Shown here: in pieces, positions 25,628 to 35,159 of the stretch | Position numbering within the stretch: the stretch's first letter is position 1 | Layout: each line of letters begins with the position of its first letter | Assembly: GCF_900116435.1 (NCBI RefSeq) | Contig: NZ_FPAZ01000008.1 | Location: 180,033 to 244,032, forward strand | From: Pseudoalteromonas lipolytica | Lineage (GTDB): Bacteria; Pseudomonadota; Gammaproteobacteria; Enterobacterales; Alteromonadaceae | DNA: 64,000 bases | Direction of reading: 5' to 3' | The notes under the pieces: generated by a model | What the model saw: the letters and a program-made list of their open reading frames with translations, nothing else | Told to the model about the DNA's origin: nothing | The model's database searches: none | Program-made: the position numbers and the translations under genes

Positions 25628-26561
25628 AGTAAAGTTTGCTTATGCAGTGGTTTTCTGTGTCGCAAGTATTATGATGTTTGCGAGTTATATTTCTGCAAAA
25701 TATAGTGATAACCGTGCGAATAATGCGTTAACAATCGTTAAAATAGAAAATCGGATTGCACTTGACCTGAACTACTTAAATTTACCCGATGACTTTCTTA
25801 AACATTCGGGTAGTAAAGACATGGTGCTTAATTATATTGAACAGTTAAATAGCCAGTTATCTGCCTCTGATGTGTTTGTTTACTCTATTGAGGGAATTTC
25901 AGAATACCCTGCGCGTGCAGATTTGATTGTGAAACAATTGCATACACCACAAAAATCTCTCAGTGTTAGTTTTGTCGTAGACTCCTCAATATTTGAAAAA
26001 AATGACATTGTTGTATTGATTTTAGTTTTTGGATTTGCAGGATTGTTTACCTATTTACTCTTTTTGAGTGAGCGCACTAAGATAAAAATTGCGAAACATA
26101 CCCCTGATGTTGAAAAACATACTCAATTGCAACCAAAACTGATTGTTGACCTTAAAAGTAAAACATTGTCAGCAAATTGCGACAAAGAAAAAACCGTTGC
26201 TTTAGCGAATAAGCCGCTGTGTTTTTATTTGGCCCTAGTTGAGTTTTGTGTTGAAAACCCAGACGTCATACTTAATCAAAATAAAGATGTTCCCGAAGAG
26301 TTGTTAGCACTGGCTAATAAGTATTTTTACCGGTTAGTAGAACTTGGTCACACCATACGCAAACGACCAAATTTCACGAATAGTTTAGAAAAAACATTAA
26401 GTGAAATACGCGCGGCCCTTGATGAGGTTTGGCAGGAACTCCCAGAAATTAAAGACACCTATTATCCACCTAAAGCACATGGGGAAGGGTCTCGCTCTCG
26501 TCTACACCATTATGGTTTAAAGGGCATTACGCTAGATGACATTGAAGTCATTGGAAAATAA
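25614..26561 (+). CDS. Transmembrane protein with possible cytoplasmic winged-helix domain
   Basis: The 315-residue protein has a membrane segment at about 7-27, a periplasmic domain (about 28-128), a second membrane segment (about 131-150) and a cytoplasmic C-domain of 165 residues. The C-domain begins with a beta strand (LIVDLKSKTLSA), then LANKPLCFYLALVEFCVEN, and later TLSEIRAALDEVW. This order recalls an OmpR/ToxR-like winged helix but lacks a clear signature. With the upstream binding-like gene (14-base overlap) it could form a membrane one-component regulator. I do not recognise the family; the model is inference. Confidence 0.55.
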   Translation: MLPTRVKFAYAVVFCVASIMMFASYISAKYSDNRANNALTIVKIENRIALDLNYLNLPDDFLKHSGSKDMVLNYIEQLNSQLSASDVFVYSIEGISEYPARADLIVKQLHTPQKSLSVSFVVDSSIFEKNDIVVLILVFGFAGLFTYLLFLSERTKIKIAKHTPDVEKHTQLQPKLIVDLKSKTLSANCDKEKTVALANKPLCFYLALVEFCVENPDVILNQNKDVPEELLALANKYFYRLVELGHTIRKRPNFTNSLEKTLSEIRAALDEVWQELPEIKDTYYPPKAHGEGSRSRLHHYGLKGITLDDIEVIGK

Positions 26562-26591
26562 CAACCACAAAGTAGCTTATAAGAAATAAAA

Positions 26592-26620
26592 AAGGGAAGT
26601 GCATGTTACTGACTTCCCTT
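26592..26620. terminator. Bidirectional terminator
   Basis: AAGGGAAGT (26592-26600) and ACTTCCCTT (26612-26620), perfect 9-bp stem, between the converging sensor operon and the 5'-nucleotidase gene. Confidence 0.8.
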
Positions 26621-26638
26621 GCTTTATTTACTTTGCCC

Positions 26639-28246
26639 CTAATTAGGCGCGTAATCAGCCGCTTTTAGAGGACTGTTCTGTTCGAAGTAACGTTTCAATG
26701 CCTGTGCATCGGTATCATCAGTACTAACGAATCCGGCTTTTTTGGTAAGCGTTGGATAACCATCACCGCCTGAGGCATTGTAGCTATTGATACTCATACG
26801 GTAGGTTTTAGTCATTTCAATTGGCGCACCATTAATTTTAACATCGGATAGCTGATTGTTTTCGCGTTTAAAACTAAGCTTATGATATTGTAAATACGCA
26901 CCTGAGTCGGGCGGGAATGATGTCACAACGTCAAGGTAATCAAACAGGTCTTTACCTGTTATATCAATGTACGTAATTCTATTTTTAAACGGGTGTACTT
27001 TTAAAATATCTTTGTAGCTTACATCACCTGCGTGAATACTATCTCGGATACCACCGCCACTAATTATGCCAAAGTCAGCTCCGACAGATTGCATTTGTGC
27101 TGCAATAATCACGCGAGCTAGGTTTACTTGTTGATAACGCACTTTATTACGATCTCCTTCTAGCTTGCTATCAACTTCACCTATTTTCCCTGCAATTTGG
27201 GCTGCGCCTTTTTCTTGGTATACAGCAAGCATGTTTTTGAGTGACTTATCGGGCTCTATATAATCACCTGCTAGCTGTTTTTTACCCTCTTTATTTTCAA
27301 CATATAAGTTAACAGGAATAAGTGAATAGTTAAGGAGAGTCAATTCGTCACCTTCTAGTTTAAACTCGGCTTTACCAACATATTTACCCCATTCATGGGC
27401 TTGCATAATCCATGTCCCATTTTGTTGGTCTGGTTTACAAGCCTTTCCTGGTGCAAAATTAACATCTGCGACATTCTCTTCTGACATACACACAGGCTCT
27501 TGAGAGTGGCCGCCTACGATAATATCAATCATACCCTTCGGTAAATTGCGCGCCATTGTCACGTCGCCGGGTGCATTAATACCATAGTTTGCATCGACAT
27601 AATGGCCCATATGCGTAACAGCAATTGTAATATCGGGATTATATTGCGCCTCTATTTTAGGGGCTAAGCGGGTTGTCACAGTGACCGGATCTTGAAAATC
27701 TAGGCCGCCAATGTATTGCGGATTACCAATCTTTGCCGTATCCGTGGTTGTTAAACCAATGACGGCTATTTTAAGGCCATTTTTTTCGAATACTTCGTAA
27801 GCCTGATAGGCCGTTTTTCCGGTTTCTTTATCAAAAATATTGGCAGATAAGAATGGAAAGTTTGACCACTGTTGCTGTTTATCTAAAACAGCTAATGGGT
27901 TATCAAACTCATGGTTTCCAATTGCCATTGCATCATAACCAATTGCAGACATTCCTTTAAAATCTGGTTCAGCGTGCTGTAAGTCAGATTCAGGAATACC
28001 AGTATTAATATCGCCACCAGACAATAATAATACGGCGTGTCCATTGTTGACTGCTTCTGCTTTTAATCGATCAATAAGGGTCTTACGAGCAGCCATACCG
28101 TATTCACCTTGTTCATTGTGCCAAAAACGGCCATGGTTATCGTTCGTGTGGAGAAGTGTAAGGTATTGAACACTATCAGTATGATTTGAAGAGCTACTAC
28201 ATGCAGTGAGTGTGACAAGTAGTGAAGATAAAATAAAAAAGCGCAT
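26639..28246 (-). CDS. 5'-nucleotidase/UshA-family lipoprotein
   Basis: The 535-residue lipoprotein (lipobox LTACS, Cys about 16) has a calcineurin-like metallophosphoesterase domain with LLHTNDNHGR, GGDINTG, AIGNHEFDNP, VTHMG and GGHSQEP. A C-terminal 5'-nucleotidase domain follows, with GGGIRDSIHAGDVSYKDIL and the stacking region NASGGDGYP. UshA-type enzymes strip phosphate from extracytoplasmic nucleotides. It converges on the sensor pair and would process the S1/P1 nuclease products. Anchoring as a lipoprotein, not as a free periplasmic enzyme, is as in Vibrio homologues. Confidence 0.93.
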   Translation of the reverse strand: MRFFILSSLLVTLTACSSSSNHTDSVQYLTLLHTNDNHGRFWHNEQGEYGMAARKTLIDRLKAEAVNNGHAVLLLSGGDINTGIPESDLQHAEPDFKGMSAIGYDAMAIGNHEFDNPLAVLDKQQQWSNFPFLSANIFDKETGKTAYQAYEVFEKNGLKIAVIGLTTTDTAKIGNPQYIGGLDFQDPVTVTTRLAPKIEAQYNPDITIAVTHMGHYVDANYGINAPGDVTMARNLPKGMIDIIVGGHSQEPVCMSEENVADVNFAPGKACKPDQQNGTWIMQAHEWGKYVGKAEFKLEGDELTLLNYSLIPVNLYVENKEGKKQLAGDYIEPDKSLKNMLAVYQEKGAAQIAGKIGEVDSKLEGDRNKVRYQQVNLARVIIAAQMQSVGADFGIISGGGIRDSIHAGDVSYKDILKVHPFKNRITYIDITGKDLFDYLDVVTSFPPDSGAYLQYHKLSFKRENNQLSDVKINGAPIEMTKTYRMSINSYNASGGDGYPTLTKKAGFVSTDDTDAQALKRYFEQNSPLKAADYAPN

Positions 28247-28321
28247 AATATGTTGCCTGATAAAAGCATGAGGTTAATTATGCGCTTAGTTTAAACGACT
28301 GAGGTTTAAATTAAATGACTT

Positions 28322-28519
28322 TTATACGTTTTTATTGCTCATTTGTGTATTTAATTGTCCCGTCGCCGCTAATTGTCTACGTTGTAACTCTTGTTCAGCA
28401 TAATGGGATTTTTGGTGGTTATTACCAACCATCCAGTTAAGGAAGCTTGCTGGGAGCTTATTGTATGGCTCACCTTGGTGTAAGCCAAAATCGCAGATTG
28501 CGGTTTCTTCATTAGCCAT
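28322..28519 (-). CDS. Small DUF3820-like protein
   Basis: The 65-residue soluble protein has FGLHQGEPYNKLPASFLNWMVGN, matching the short DUF3820 family (labelled putative quorum-sensing-regulated virulence factor), followed by a charged helix. Function is unknown. ATG with AGGAAC upstream. Monocistronic and possibly co-oriented with the nucleotidase gene. Confidence 0.6.
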   Translation of the reverse strand: MANEETAICDFGLHQGEPYNKLPASFLNWMVGNNHQKSHYAEQELQRRQLAATGQLNTQMSNKNV

Positions 28520-28767
28520 AGTGGTGTTCCTATGTGTTCATTGTTGTCGTGTAGATACTAACAAACTCAGTGTATTTGATAAGACGATTTTGCTTTTAAA
28601 AGCAATTTTTATATAACTAAAATGAATACGCGATGTAAATAAGTGTAACTAAGTTGTGATTGATTTGATGTGTTTTGTGTAACTGTTTGGTCTGCTATTT
28701 TACGACAGCTGTTTTTTGTTTAGTCTCTTGGCAGTTTTATAATAAAAATTATCAGGAATGATTAATA

Positions 28768-29508
28768 ATGAAAAAGCACTTGGTATCTTCATTGTTATTT
28801 GCTGCGTGTTTCCAAGCAAATGCAACGGTTGTAGAAATGCAAACCGATCACGGCACTATTACTATCAACTTATATGATCAACAAACACCGGTAACAGTTG
28901 AAAACTTCTTAAGCTACGTTGGCGATGGCGCGTATGATGGCAGTGTTATTCATCGCTCTGTAGATAACTTTGTTTTGCAAGGCGGTGGCTTTAGTTATGA
29001 TACTGATTTTAAAGAGATTGAAACGAAGCCTGCAATAAAAAACGAACCTGAGTTATCAAATGTGAAAGGCACAATAGCGATGGCCAAACAAGGCGGCAAT
29101 GCGAATAGTGCAACAAGCCAATGGTTTTTTAACTTAAAAGATAACAGCGCGAATTTAGACGTACAAAATGGTGGTTTTACTGTGTTCGGTGAAATTACAG
29201 CAGATAGCCAACAGGCAATTGATGCAATTACGTCTTTGGTCCATTGTGGTGAAATTCCCGTTGTAGGCCTTAATAAAGATCAGTGTCCAGATACGACATC
29301 GGGTTTTAATGCTGAGGACTTAGTGACGATTAACAGTGTTATTATCGTAAATGACGACCCTAACTCATCTGCATCGCTGCAACCCAAAGAAAACACCTTA
29401 ATTGACAATGTTGATTCTGGGGATGGGACCAGTGGCGGAAGTTCAGGGAGCATGGCATGGCTACTATCTCTTCTTGCCTTTGCTGGCGTGAGTCGCTTTA
29501 AAAAATAA
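28768..29508 (+). CDS. Exported cyclophilin with GlyGly-CTERM sorting tail
   Basis: The 246-residue protein has a signal peptide (about 1-19, ending ANA) and a cyclophilin peptidyl-prolyl isomerase domain (about 20-195): TPVTVENFLSYVGDGAYDGSVIHR, FVLQGGG, KGTIAMAK, NSATSQWFFNL and FTVFGEI. A linker with GTSGGSSGS follows, then a hydrophobic helix and basic end (SRFKK). This tail matches GlyGly-CTERM signals processed by rhombosortase, so the isomerase is probably displayed at or released from the cell surface. Ordinary bacterial cyclophilins lack such a tail. Confidence 0.88.
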   Translation: MKKHLVSSLLFAACFQANATVVEMQTDHGTITINLYDQQTPVTVENFLSYVGDGAYDGSVIHRSVDNFVLQGGGFSYDTDFKEIETKPAIKNEPELSNVKGTIAMAKQGGNANSATSQWFFNLKDNSANLDVQNGGFTVFGEITADSQQAIDAITSLVHCGEIPVVGLNKDQCPDTTSGFNAEDLVTINSVIIVNDDPNSSASLQPKENTLIDNVDSGDGTSGGSSGSMAWLLSLLAFAGVSRFKK

Positions 29509-29518
29509 ACACTTATTT

Positions 29519-29545
29519 CGGTAAGGCGTTTAATTCGCCTTACCG
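29519..29545. terminator. Bidirectional terminator
   Basis: CGGTAAGGCG, loop TTTAATT, CGCCTTACCG: perfect 10-bp stem between converging cyclophilin and MAPEG genes. Confidence 0.85.
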
Positions 29546-29555
29546 AGTATGGACG

Positions 29556-29969
29556 CTAAAAAACGCGAGTTAAAATGACCACCCACATAGATAGCATAAC
29601 TAAACTGCTAATAACAAAACTGTAATAACGCACTTTTAACGTATTTGATGTTAAATGAATATAACTGTGCAAAACACGCAGCAAAACATAAACCCACGCT
29701 AATGCCACAAACATATAACCTACCGCATTTAACTGTAAGGCTGTTAAACAGGCAGTAAAGAACAACACAGGCATTTCGAATTGATTAATAAAATTTCGAT
29801 CTGCGACACGCACATCTGAGCCGGCTTTTTCGAGCTCCATGGTAAGAAAATCTTTCATTTCAATTGTTTTTTGCTTTGCAGCACGAAAACGGCGTTTACC
29901 CATTATGAACATAATAATGAACGTAAGTAAGACCTGTGTGAACATTGCTACAATTAGCCACTTTTCCAT
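29556..29969 (-). CDS. MAPEG-family membrane protein
   Basis: The 137-residue protein has four predicted membrane helices. The MAPEG pattern includes a loop RNFINQFEMPVLFF after helix 1 and LAWVYVLLRVLHSYIHL in the third helix. MAPEG members are glutathione- or eicosanoid-related membrane enzymes in eukaryotes; bacterial roles are mostly unknown. Monocistronic. Confidence 0.85.
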   Translation of the reverse strand: MEKWLIVAMFTQVLLTFIIMFIMGKRRFRAAKQKTIEMKDFLTMELEKAGSDVRVADRNFINQFEMPVLFFTACLTALQLNAVGYMFVALAWVYVLLRVLHSYIHLTSNTLKVRYYSFVISSLVMLSMWVVILTRVF

Positions 29970-30137
29970 AGTTCATCCTTTGTTATAGTTATAGTTGTAA
30001 AGTTTAAGTCGTTAGTCCTGCTTTTTTCACAATGTGTTACAAACTTTTAGGGTTGTTACGCTAAAAAGCATTGAATTGCGACCTATGAAAACTCATGATA
30101 AATAATAATTAATGTAATATCTAATGGATACAATAAA

Positions 30138-33017
30138 ATGACAAAAATAATAGGGCTTAGTGCGATTGCATTTGCAGTATTAGCAGGCTGTTCTTCTACT
30201 TCTACACCACCGAGTGTTAATACCAGCCTGATCCCAGACTCGTTGGTTGTTAGCCCAAACGATAGCCGTGAATACAAAACACTTAAATTAGACAACGAAA
30301 TAGATGTTATTTTAATTTCAGATCCCAGTGTTGAAAAATCAGCGGCAGCCTTAAGTGTGGGTGTTGGTCTTTTGCATGACCCTATGTCACAACAGGGGAT
30401 GGCACATTATTTAGAGCACATGCTATTTTTAGGAACCGATCGTTACCCGGATACTAAAGGGTACAGTGACTTTATGACTAAAAACGGTGGGGCACATAAT
30501 GCTTATACGTGGTTAGATATTACCAACTACATGTTTAAAGTGAATAATGATGCATACGATGAAGCATTAGATCGTTTTGCAGATTTCTTTAAATCACCCA
30601 AGCTATATCCTGAATACACCGATAAAGAAAAAAATGCAGTAAATGCGGAATGGTCAATGCGCCGCGAAATGGATTTTTTTGGGCAATTTAAGTTAGCGCG
30701 TAAAATGATGGGTTCACACCCAGCTAATCGTTTCTTAATCGGAAACCTTGAAACTTTAGGGGATAAAGAAGGCAGTAACTTACATCAGCAAACAGTTGAG
30801 TTTTATAATAAGTACTACTCATCTAACATCATGAAAGTTGCAATGATTTCTAATCGTCCGCTTGCTGAAATGGAAGCTAAAGCTAAGCAATATTTTGCAG
30901 ACATTGAAAACAAAAATATAGAGAAACCCACTGTCACAGCTAAGTTAGACTTTGACCAAGCCGGTGGCAAACGCGTTTATTACTCGCCAAATGAAGATGT
31001 TAAGCAACTTCAGTTAGAGTTTACGATTGCTGATAACAGTAATCAGTTTGCCGTTAAGCCAAACCGTTTTGTTTCTTACCTGCTGAGTAATGAAATGCAA
31101 GGTAGCCCCGCTCAGATTCTACGAGATAAAGGTTGGGTTTCTCAATTAACAGCGTCTGCTGCTCCGACACAATATGGTAACTATGGCAGTCTAACTGTGA
31201 ACGTTGAGCTGACAGATGCAGGCATGCAAAACCGCGAGGAAATTGTCGCTACCATCATGCAATACATTGCATTGATAAAAGAGCAGGGTGTTGATAGTAA
31301 ATACTTTAATGAGATCCGCACTTCTTTAAACAATGAATTTCAGTTTTTAGAAAAAGGCGATGAGTTTGGTTATGTAAGTAATCTAACTGATAGCATGCAA
31401 AAGTTCCCTGTTAATAATGCAATTAATGCACCTTATTACTACGCTCAATTTGATGCTGAAGCCGTGCAGAATGTGCTGTCTCAACTCAATGAAGATACTT
31501 TGCGTATTTGGTATATATCTAAGCAAGAAGAAACAGACTCACAGTTACACTTCTATGATGGTAAATACCGTATTGAAGATATTAGTGAAGATGAAATTAA
31601 ACGTTGGAGTCAACCAAGTGAATTTGCACTTGCCTTACCAACCGTCAATCGCTTATTACCCGAAAGTTTTGCTATTAAAACGGGTGAATTTAAGCAGCAA
31701 GATCATCCTAAACTCGTGTTTGATAAGCAAGGCGTAAAAGTATGGCGTCAAGCAAGTCAGCAATTTGCTGAGCAACCTAAAGGCTTAGTCGAAGTTTATA
31801 TCAATACACCCGATGCATTAGTTGACGCAAAATCACAGGTTCTCTACTCAATTTGGGCTGATGTCTATAATTTACAACAAAGTAAACTAAGTACTGAAGC
31901 TGCTGTTGCGGGGATGAGTCTTGGCTTACAGCCAAGTAATGGATTGATTTTATCACTCAGTGGCTTTACCGATAAGCAAGACGTTTTACTCGCACAAGCG
32001 TTAGAAAATCTGCAATTAGACGTGTCTCAAGAAGGGTTTGCACAAGCGATTGACCGCTTTAAGCGCGATTTATTAAACCAGCAAAAGCAATTTCCGTTTT
32101 ATCAAGCTTTTGGTGAGTATTCTAAATTAATTCGCAGTGGTAAGTTTGATACTGAGACATTAATTGCCGCAGCAGATGAACTCACTTTGGCTGACTTTGA
32201 AAGTATTAAACAATCAACCCTAGCAGCTAATGACTTACGTGTATTCTCATTCGGTAATTATAATCAAAAAGATGTTGAGTCAATTGCAAATAAACTGATA
32301 GCCATTTTACCAAAGGGTCATAAAACGACGGAGTTTGCGCGCAGCAAAGCGTGGTTACCACAAGAAGGTGAGCGCATAGTATTACAAAAAGACATTGATG
32401 TAGCTGATGTTGCGATCATCGATATGGTGGTTCATCCAACGCCGGGTTATAAACAAAAAGCACAAGCACAAGTGTTACAAAACCACTTCAGAACTGTTGC
32501 TTTTGATAAACTGCGCACCGAAGAGCAATTAGCTTATGCGGTGGGTGCATTGGCTCGACCTATTGAAGATTACTCTGCGCTTGGTTTGTACATTCAAACA
32601 CCTGTTAAAGGGCCAAAAGAGATGCAAACGCGTTTTGATGAGTTTAAAAAACAATACGCGGTAGAGCTTGATAGCATGACAGAAGAGACATTTGCTCAGC
32701 TTAAAAATGCCACCCTCGTGTCGCTAAAAGAGCAACCAAAGAATCTCAGTGATGAAATGTCGCCACTTATTAACGATTGGTACCGTGAAAACTTTAACTT
32801 TGATTCGAAAGTGCAGTTAATTGCTGAAGTTGAAAAAGTGACGTTGGCTGACTTGAAAGACTATTACAAGCAAACCATGTTAAATGATAAGGCGCCGCGT
32901 TTAAGCGTGCAAATGCGTGGTAGTAAGTTTGCAGACAAACCATTCGCCGACTTCGAAAATCAAACTAAAGTGACTAATCTAGAAACCTATTACAAAGGAA
33001 TTAAATTCCAAAAGTAA
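30138..33017 (+). CDS. M16-family zinc metallopeptidase lipoprotein (pitrilysin-like)
   Basis: The 959-residue protein starts with a lipoprotein signal (LAGC, Cys about 18). The inverted zinc motif HYLEH is at residues 90-94, with the third ligand in NAEW (E171). Four M16 half-domains follow and give the full length of pitrilysin/insulysin. An R/Y active-site element may lie in EEQLAYAVGA near 805. It probably degrades peptides in the periplasm. Monocistronic, with a strong terminator after it. Confidence 0.93.
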   Translation: MTKIIGLSAIAFAVLAGCSSTSTPPSVNTSLIPDSLVVSPNDSREYKTLKLDNEIDVILISDPSVEKSAAALSVGVGLLHDPMSQQGMAHYLEHMLFLGTDRYPDTKGYSDFMTKNGGAHNAYTWLDITNYMFKVNNDAYDEALDRFADFFKSPKLYPEYTDKEKNAVNAEWSMRREMDFFGQFKLARKMMGSHPANRFLIGNLETLGDKEGSNLHQQTVEFYNKYYSSNIMKVAMISNRPLAEMEAKAKQYFADIENKNIEKPTVTAKLDFDQAGGKRVYYSPNEDVKQLQLEFTIADNSNQFAVKPNRFVSYLLSNEMQGSPAQILRDKGWVSQLTASAAPTQYGNYGSLTVNVELTDAGMQNREEIVATIMQYIALIKEQGVDSKYFNEIRTSLNNEFQFLEKGDEFGYVSNLTDSMQKFPVNNAINAPYYYAQFDAEAVQNVLSQLNEDTLRIWYISKQEETDSQLHFYDGKYRIEDISEDEIKRWSQPSEFALALPTVNRLLPESFAIKTGEFKQQDHPKLVFDKQGVKVWRQASQQFAEQPKGLVEVYINTPDALVDAKSQVLYSIWADVYNLQQSKLSTEAAVAGMSLGLQPSNGLILSLSGFTDKQDVLLAQALENLQLDVSQEGFAQAIDRFKRDLLNQQKQFPFYQAFGEYSKLIRSGKFDTETLIAAADELTLADFESIKQSTLAANDLRVFSFGNYNQKDVESIANKLIAILPKGHKTTEFARSKAWLPQEGERIVLQKDIDVADVAIIDMVVHPTPGYKQKAQAQVLQNHFRTVAFDKLRTEEQLAYAVGALARPIEDYSALGLYIQTPVKGPKEMQTRFDEFKKQYAVELDSMTEETFAQLKNATLVSLKEQPKNLSDEMSPLINDWYRENFNFDSKVQLIAEVEKVTLADLKDYYKQTMLNDKAPRLSVQMRGSKFADKPFADFENQTKVTNLETYYKGIKFQK

Positions 33018-33038
33018 GTTATCTGGTGTGTCATTATA

Positions 33039-33064
33039 AAAGCCCAAGCATTTGCTTGGGCTTT
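33039..33064. terminator. Bidirectional terminator
   Basis: AAAGCCCAAGCA (33039-33050) and TGCTTGGGCTTT (33053-33064). GC-rich stem with flanking A and T runs between the M16 and NhaC-like genes. Confidence 0.9.
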
Positions 33065-33070
33065 GTAATT

Positions 33071-34453
33071 TTAGGCAACGAGTAAGAACCCGATAAAGGC
33101 TGCCGTTGCTGCTATAAGGGTATACGGTAATTGTGTGACAGCATGGCTGACTAAATCGCAACCCGAGCCTTGTGCTGCTAGTACAGTGGAGTCAGAGTAA
33201 AAACATGCTTGGCTGCCAAATGACGAAGCCGACAGTAATGCCCCAATCACCAATGGAATATTGGCGTCAATTGCGTATGCTAATGGCATAACTATAGGGA
33301 TTGTCACTGCAAATATTCCCCAGCTAGATCCCGTGGCAAAGGCAAGTACAGCCATTGCTAAAAAGACCACCGCAGGTAGATATTGTGCTGTCATATAGGG
33401 GCTTAAAGTATTTATCACATACTGTGGAAGCATAAGCTGGTCACAAACATCTTTAAATATAAATGCCGCCACGACTGTGCCGATAGCTGGGATCATGCTT
33501 TTAAAACCATCAAGCATTCGCTCAATAAGCTCACCTAATGACATAAGTTTTTGCAACATATAAAACGGTAGTACCACAGCAAACGTTGCCAGTAACCCTT
33601 TGAATACATCGATATCAAAGTACACGGTAAAAGCAACTAGCAAGATGATAGGGACCAAGAAATTATACAATTTGCCGTTAGTAGCCGCTGTTTCGAAGTT
33701 TTCTTCAGCTGCCTTTACTGCGTATTCATCCGCAGTATGAACGTCGTTATATTGGTTGTTCGACACGGCTATTTCGTTGTGCATGGCACGACGTTGTGCT
33801 TTTTTCATTGGCCCAAATGCAGGGATCACATTTAAGCTAACGAGCAATACGACAATAACGGCAAACCAAGCGTAAAACATATACGGAATTGCTTGGATAT
33901 ACACGGCAATGCCTTGACCTTCAGCGGCCACATTGTTGTCGACTAGAAGCCCACCAAAAAACACGGCCCATGTTGATAATGGCACAAGTACGCAGATAGG
34001 GGCTGCTGTCGAGTCAACGACATACGCGAGCATTTCACGGCTGATTTTAAATTTATCAGTGATGCGTTTCATTGTCTCGCCAACAGTCAGCGCATTTAGG
34101 TAATCATCAATAAATATAATTACACCCAAAGCAAACGTCATAAGTAAAGAAGAGCGTTGCCCTCTTGCAAACTTAAGTGCTAACTCGGCAAAGGCAGTTG
34201 CCCCTCCGGTCCTGACTAACAAAGCGATTAATGCACCAAAGCCACCACAGACTAAAATAAGCCAAGCGATAGTTTCATCTTGCATCACCTTAAGAGAAAT
34301 ATCAGCAAAGTTTGCTAATATAGCGGTAGGTCCCAACATGGCTAAACCAAAGAGGGCACCAATAAGTAAAGATAAAATAGGGCGGCGTAAAAATACGGCC
34401 AAAACCACCACCAATATTGGCGGTAGTAAACTTAACGCAGAAGGTTCTTGCAT
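33071..34453 (-). CDS. NhaC-type Na+/H+ antiporter family protein
   Basis: This 460-residue polytopic permease has about 11 membrane segments. It shows the antiporter-family (PF03553) motifs FIDDYLNALTVGETMKRITDKF, DSTAAPICVLVPLSTWAVFFGG, ATGSSWGIFAVTIPI and SASSFGSQACFYSDSTVLAA. Na+/H+ or amino-acid-linked exchange is possible. I start at MQEPSALSLLPP (34453), since the frame up to 34516 adds a hydrophilic tail without homology appearance. The ribosome site is weak. Confidence 0.85.
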   Translation of the reverse strand: MQEPSALSLLPPILVVVLAVFLRRPILSLLIGALFGLAMLGPTAILANFADISLKVMQDETIAWLILVCGGFGALIALLVRTGGATAFAELALKFARGQRSSLLMTFALGVIIFIDDYLNALTVGETMKRITDKFKISREMLAYVVDSTAAPICVLVPLSTWAVFFGGLLVDNNVAAEGQGIAVYIQAIPYMFYAWFAVIVVLLVSLNVIPAFGPMKKAQRRAMHNEIAVSNNQYNDVHTADEYAVKAAEENFETAATNGKLYNFLVPIILLVAFTVYFDIDVFKGLLATFAVVLPFYMLQKLMSLGELIERMLDGFKSMIPAIGTVVAAFIFKDVCDQLMLPQYVINTLSPYMTAQYLPAVVFLAMAVLAFATGSSWGIFAVTIPIVMPLAYAIDANIPLVIGALLSASSFGSQACFYSDSTVLAAQGSGCDLVSHAVTQLPYTLIAATAAFIGFLLVA

Positions 34454-34744
34454 TATAATTTTCACACAGTTAAGCAAAAGTCTTTTGCTTACATAAATCA
34501 AAAGTTGTTTTTTCAACTCATGTCACTGCTTTACGCGAACACACTTTAAGGCCGCTTTACGGTAAGTGCCTGCGTTGGCTGGCGCCAGACAGTATAGAGG
34601 ATATACTGCTATTGTTTTGCCCAAAACATCGCGTGAAAAATAATCCTGAATTTTAATTTAGTCAATAAGAATTTTTATCTTATCTTAATTAATTTAAGCA
34701 GTGTATTCATGTTAGGCTTAAGTAAAATTTAACGAAGGGTTTTT

Positions 34745-35149
34745 ATGGCTTTTTCAGATACATACAGGTTAAGTAGTCATGCTGTGATCACGAATGATCA
34801 GGGCCAAGTATTATTACTTAAAGCAGACTATGGGCAAAAAAGTTGGGGATTACCGGGCGGTGCCTTAGACCAAGGTGAAACAATACATCAGGCTTTAGTG
34901 CGTGAATGTAAAGAAGAGCTCAACTGCGACATTCAAATTGGCTATCTGAGTGGGGTTTATTACCACACTGCATTTAACTCTCACGCATTTATATTTCGTG
35001 CCTATTTACCTGAAAATGCGGAAATTATGCTCAGTAGTGAACACACAGAATATGATTATTTTGATATAGACGCCTTGTCGACCGTTCAGAAAGAGCGTGT
35101 TCTGGATTGTTTAAATTTTACATCAGATGTAGTCAGTAAAGTATTTTAA
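34745..35149 (+). CDS. Nudix hydrolase
   Basis: This 134-residue hydrolase has a near-complete Nudix box (GALDQGETIHQALVRECKEEL), in which the glycine after EE-L is replaced by Asn. It should cleave a nucleoside-diphosphate-linked substrate with Mg2+; which one cannot be told. ATG preceded by AAGGG. The GNAT gene follows 10 bp later, so the two are probably co-transcribed. Confidence 0.88.
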   Translation: MAFSDTYRLSSHAVITNDQGQVLLLKADYGQKSWGLPGGALDQGETIHQALVRECKEELNCDIQIGYLSGVYYHTAFNSHAFIFRAYLPENAEIMLSSEHTEYDYFDIDALSTVQKERVLDCLNFTSDVVSKVF

Positions 35150-35159
35150 GGGAACTTAA

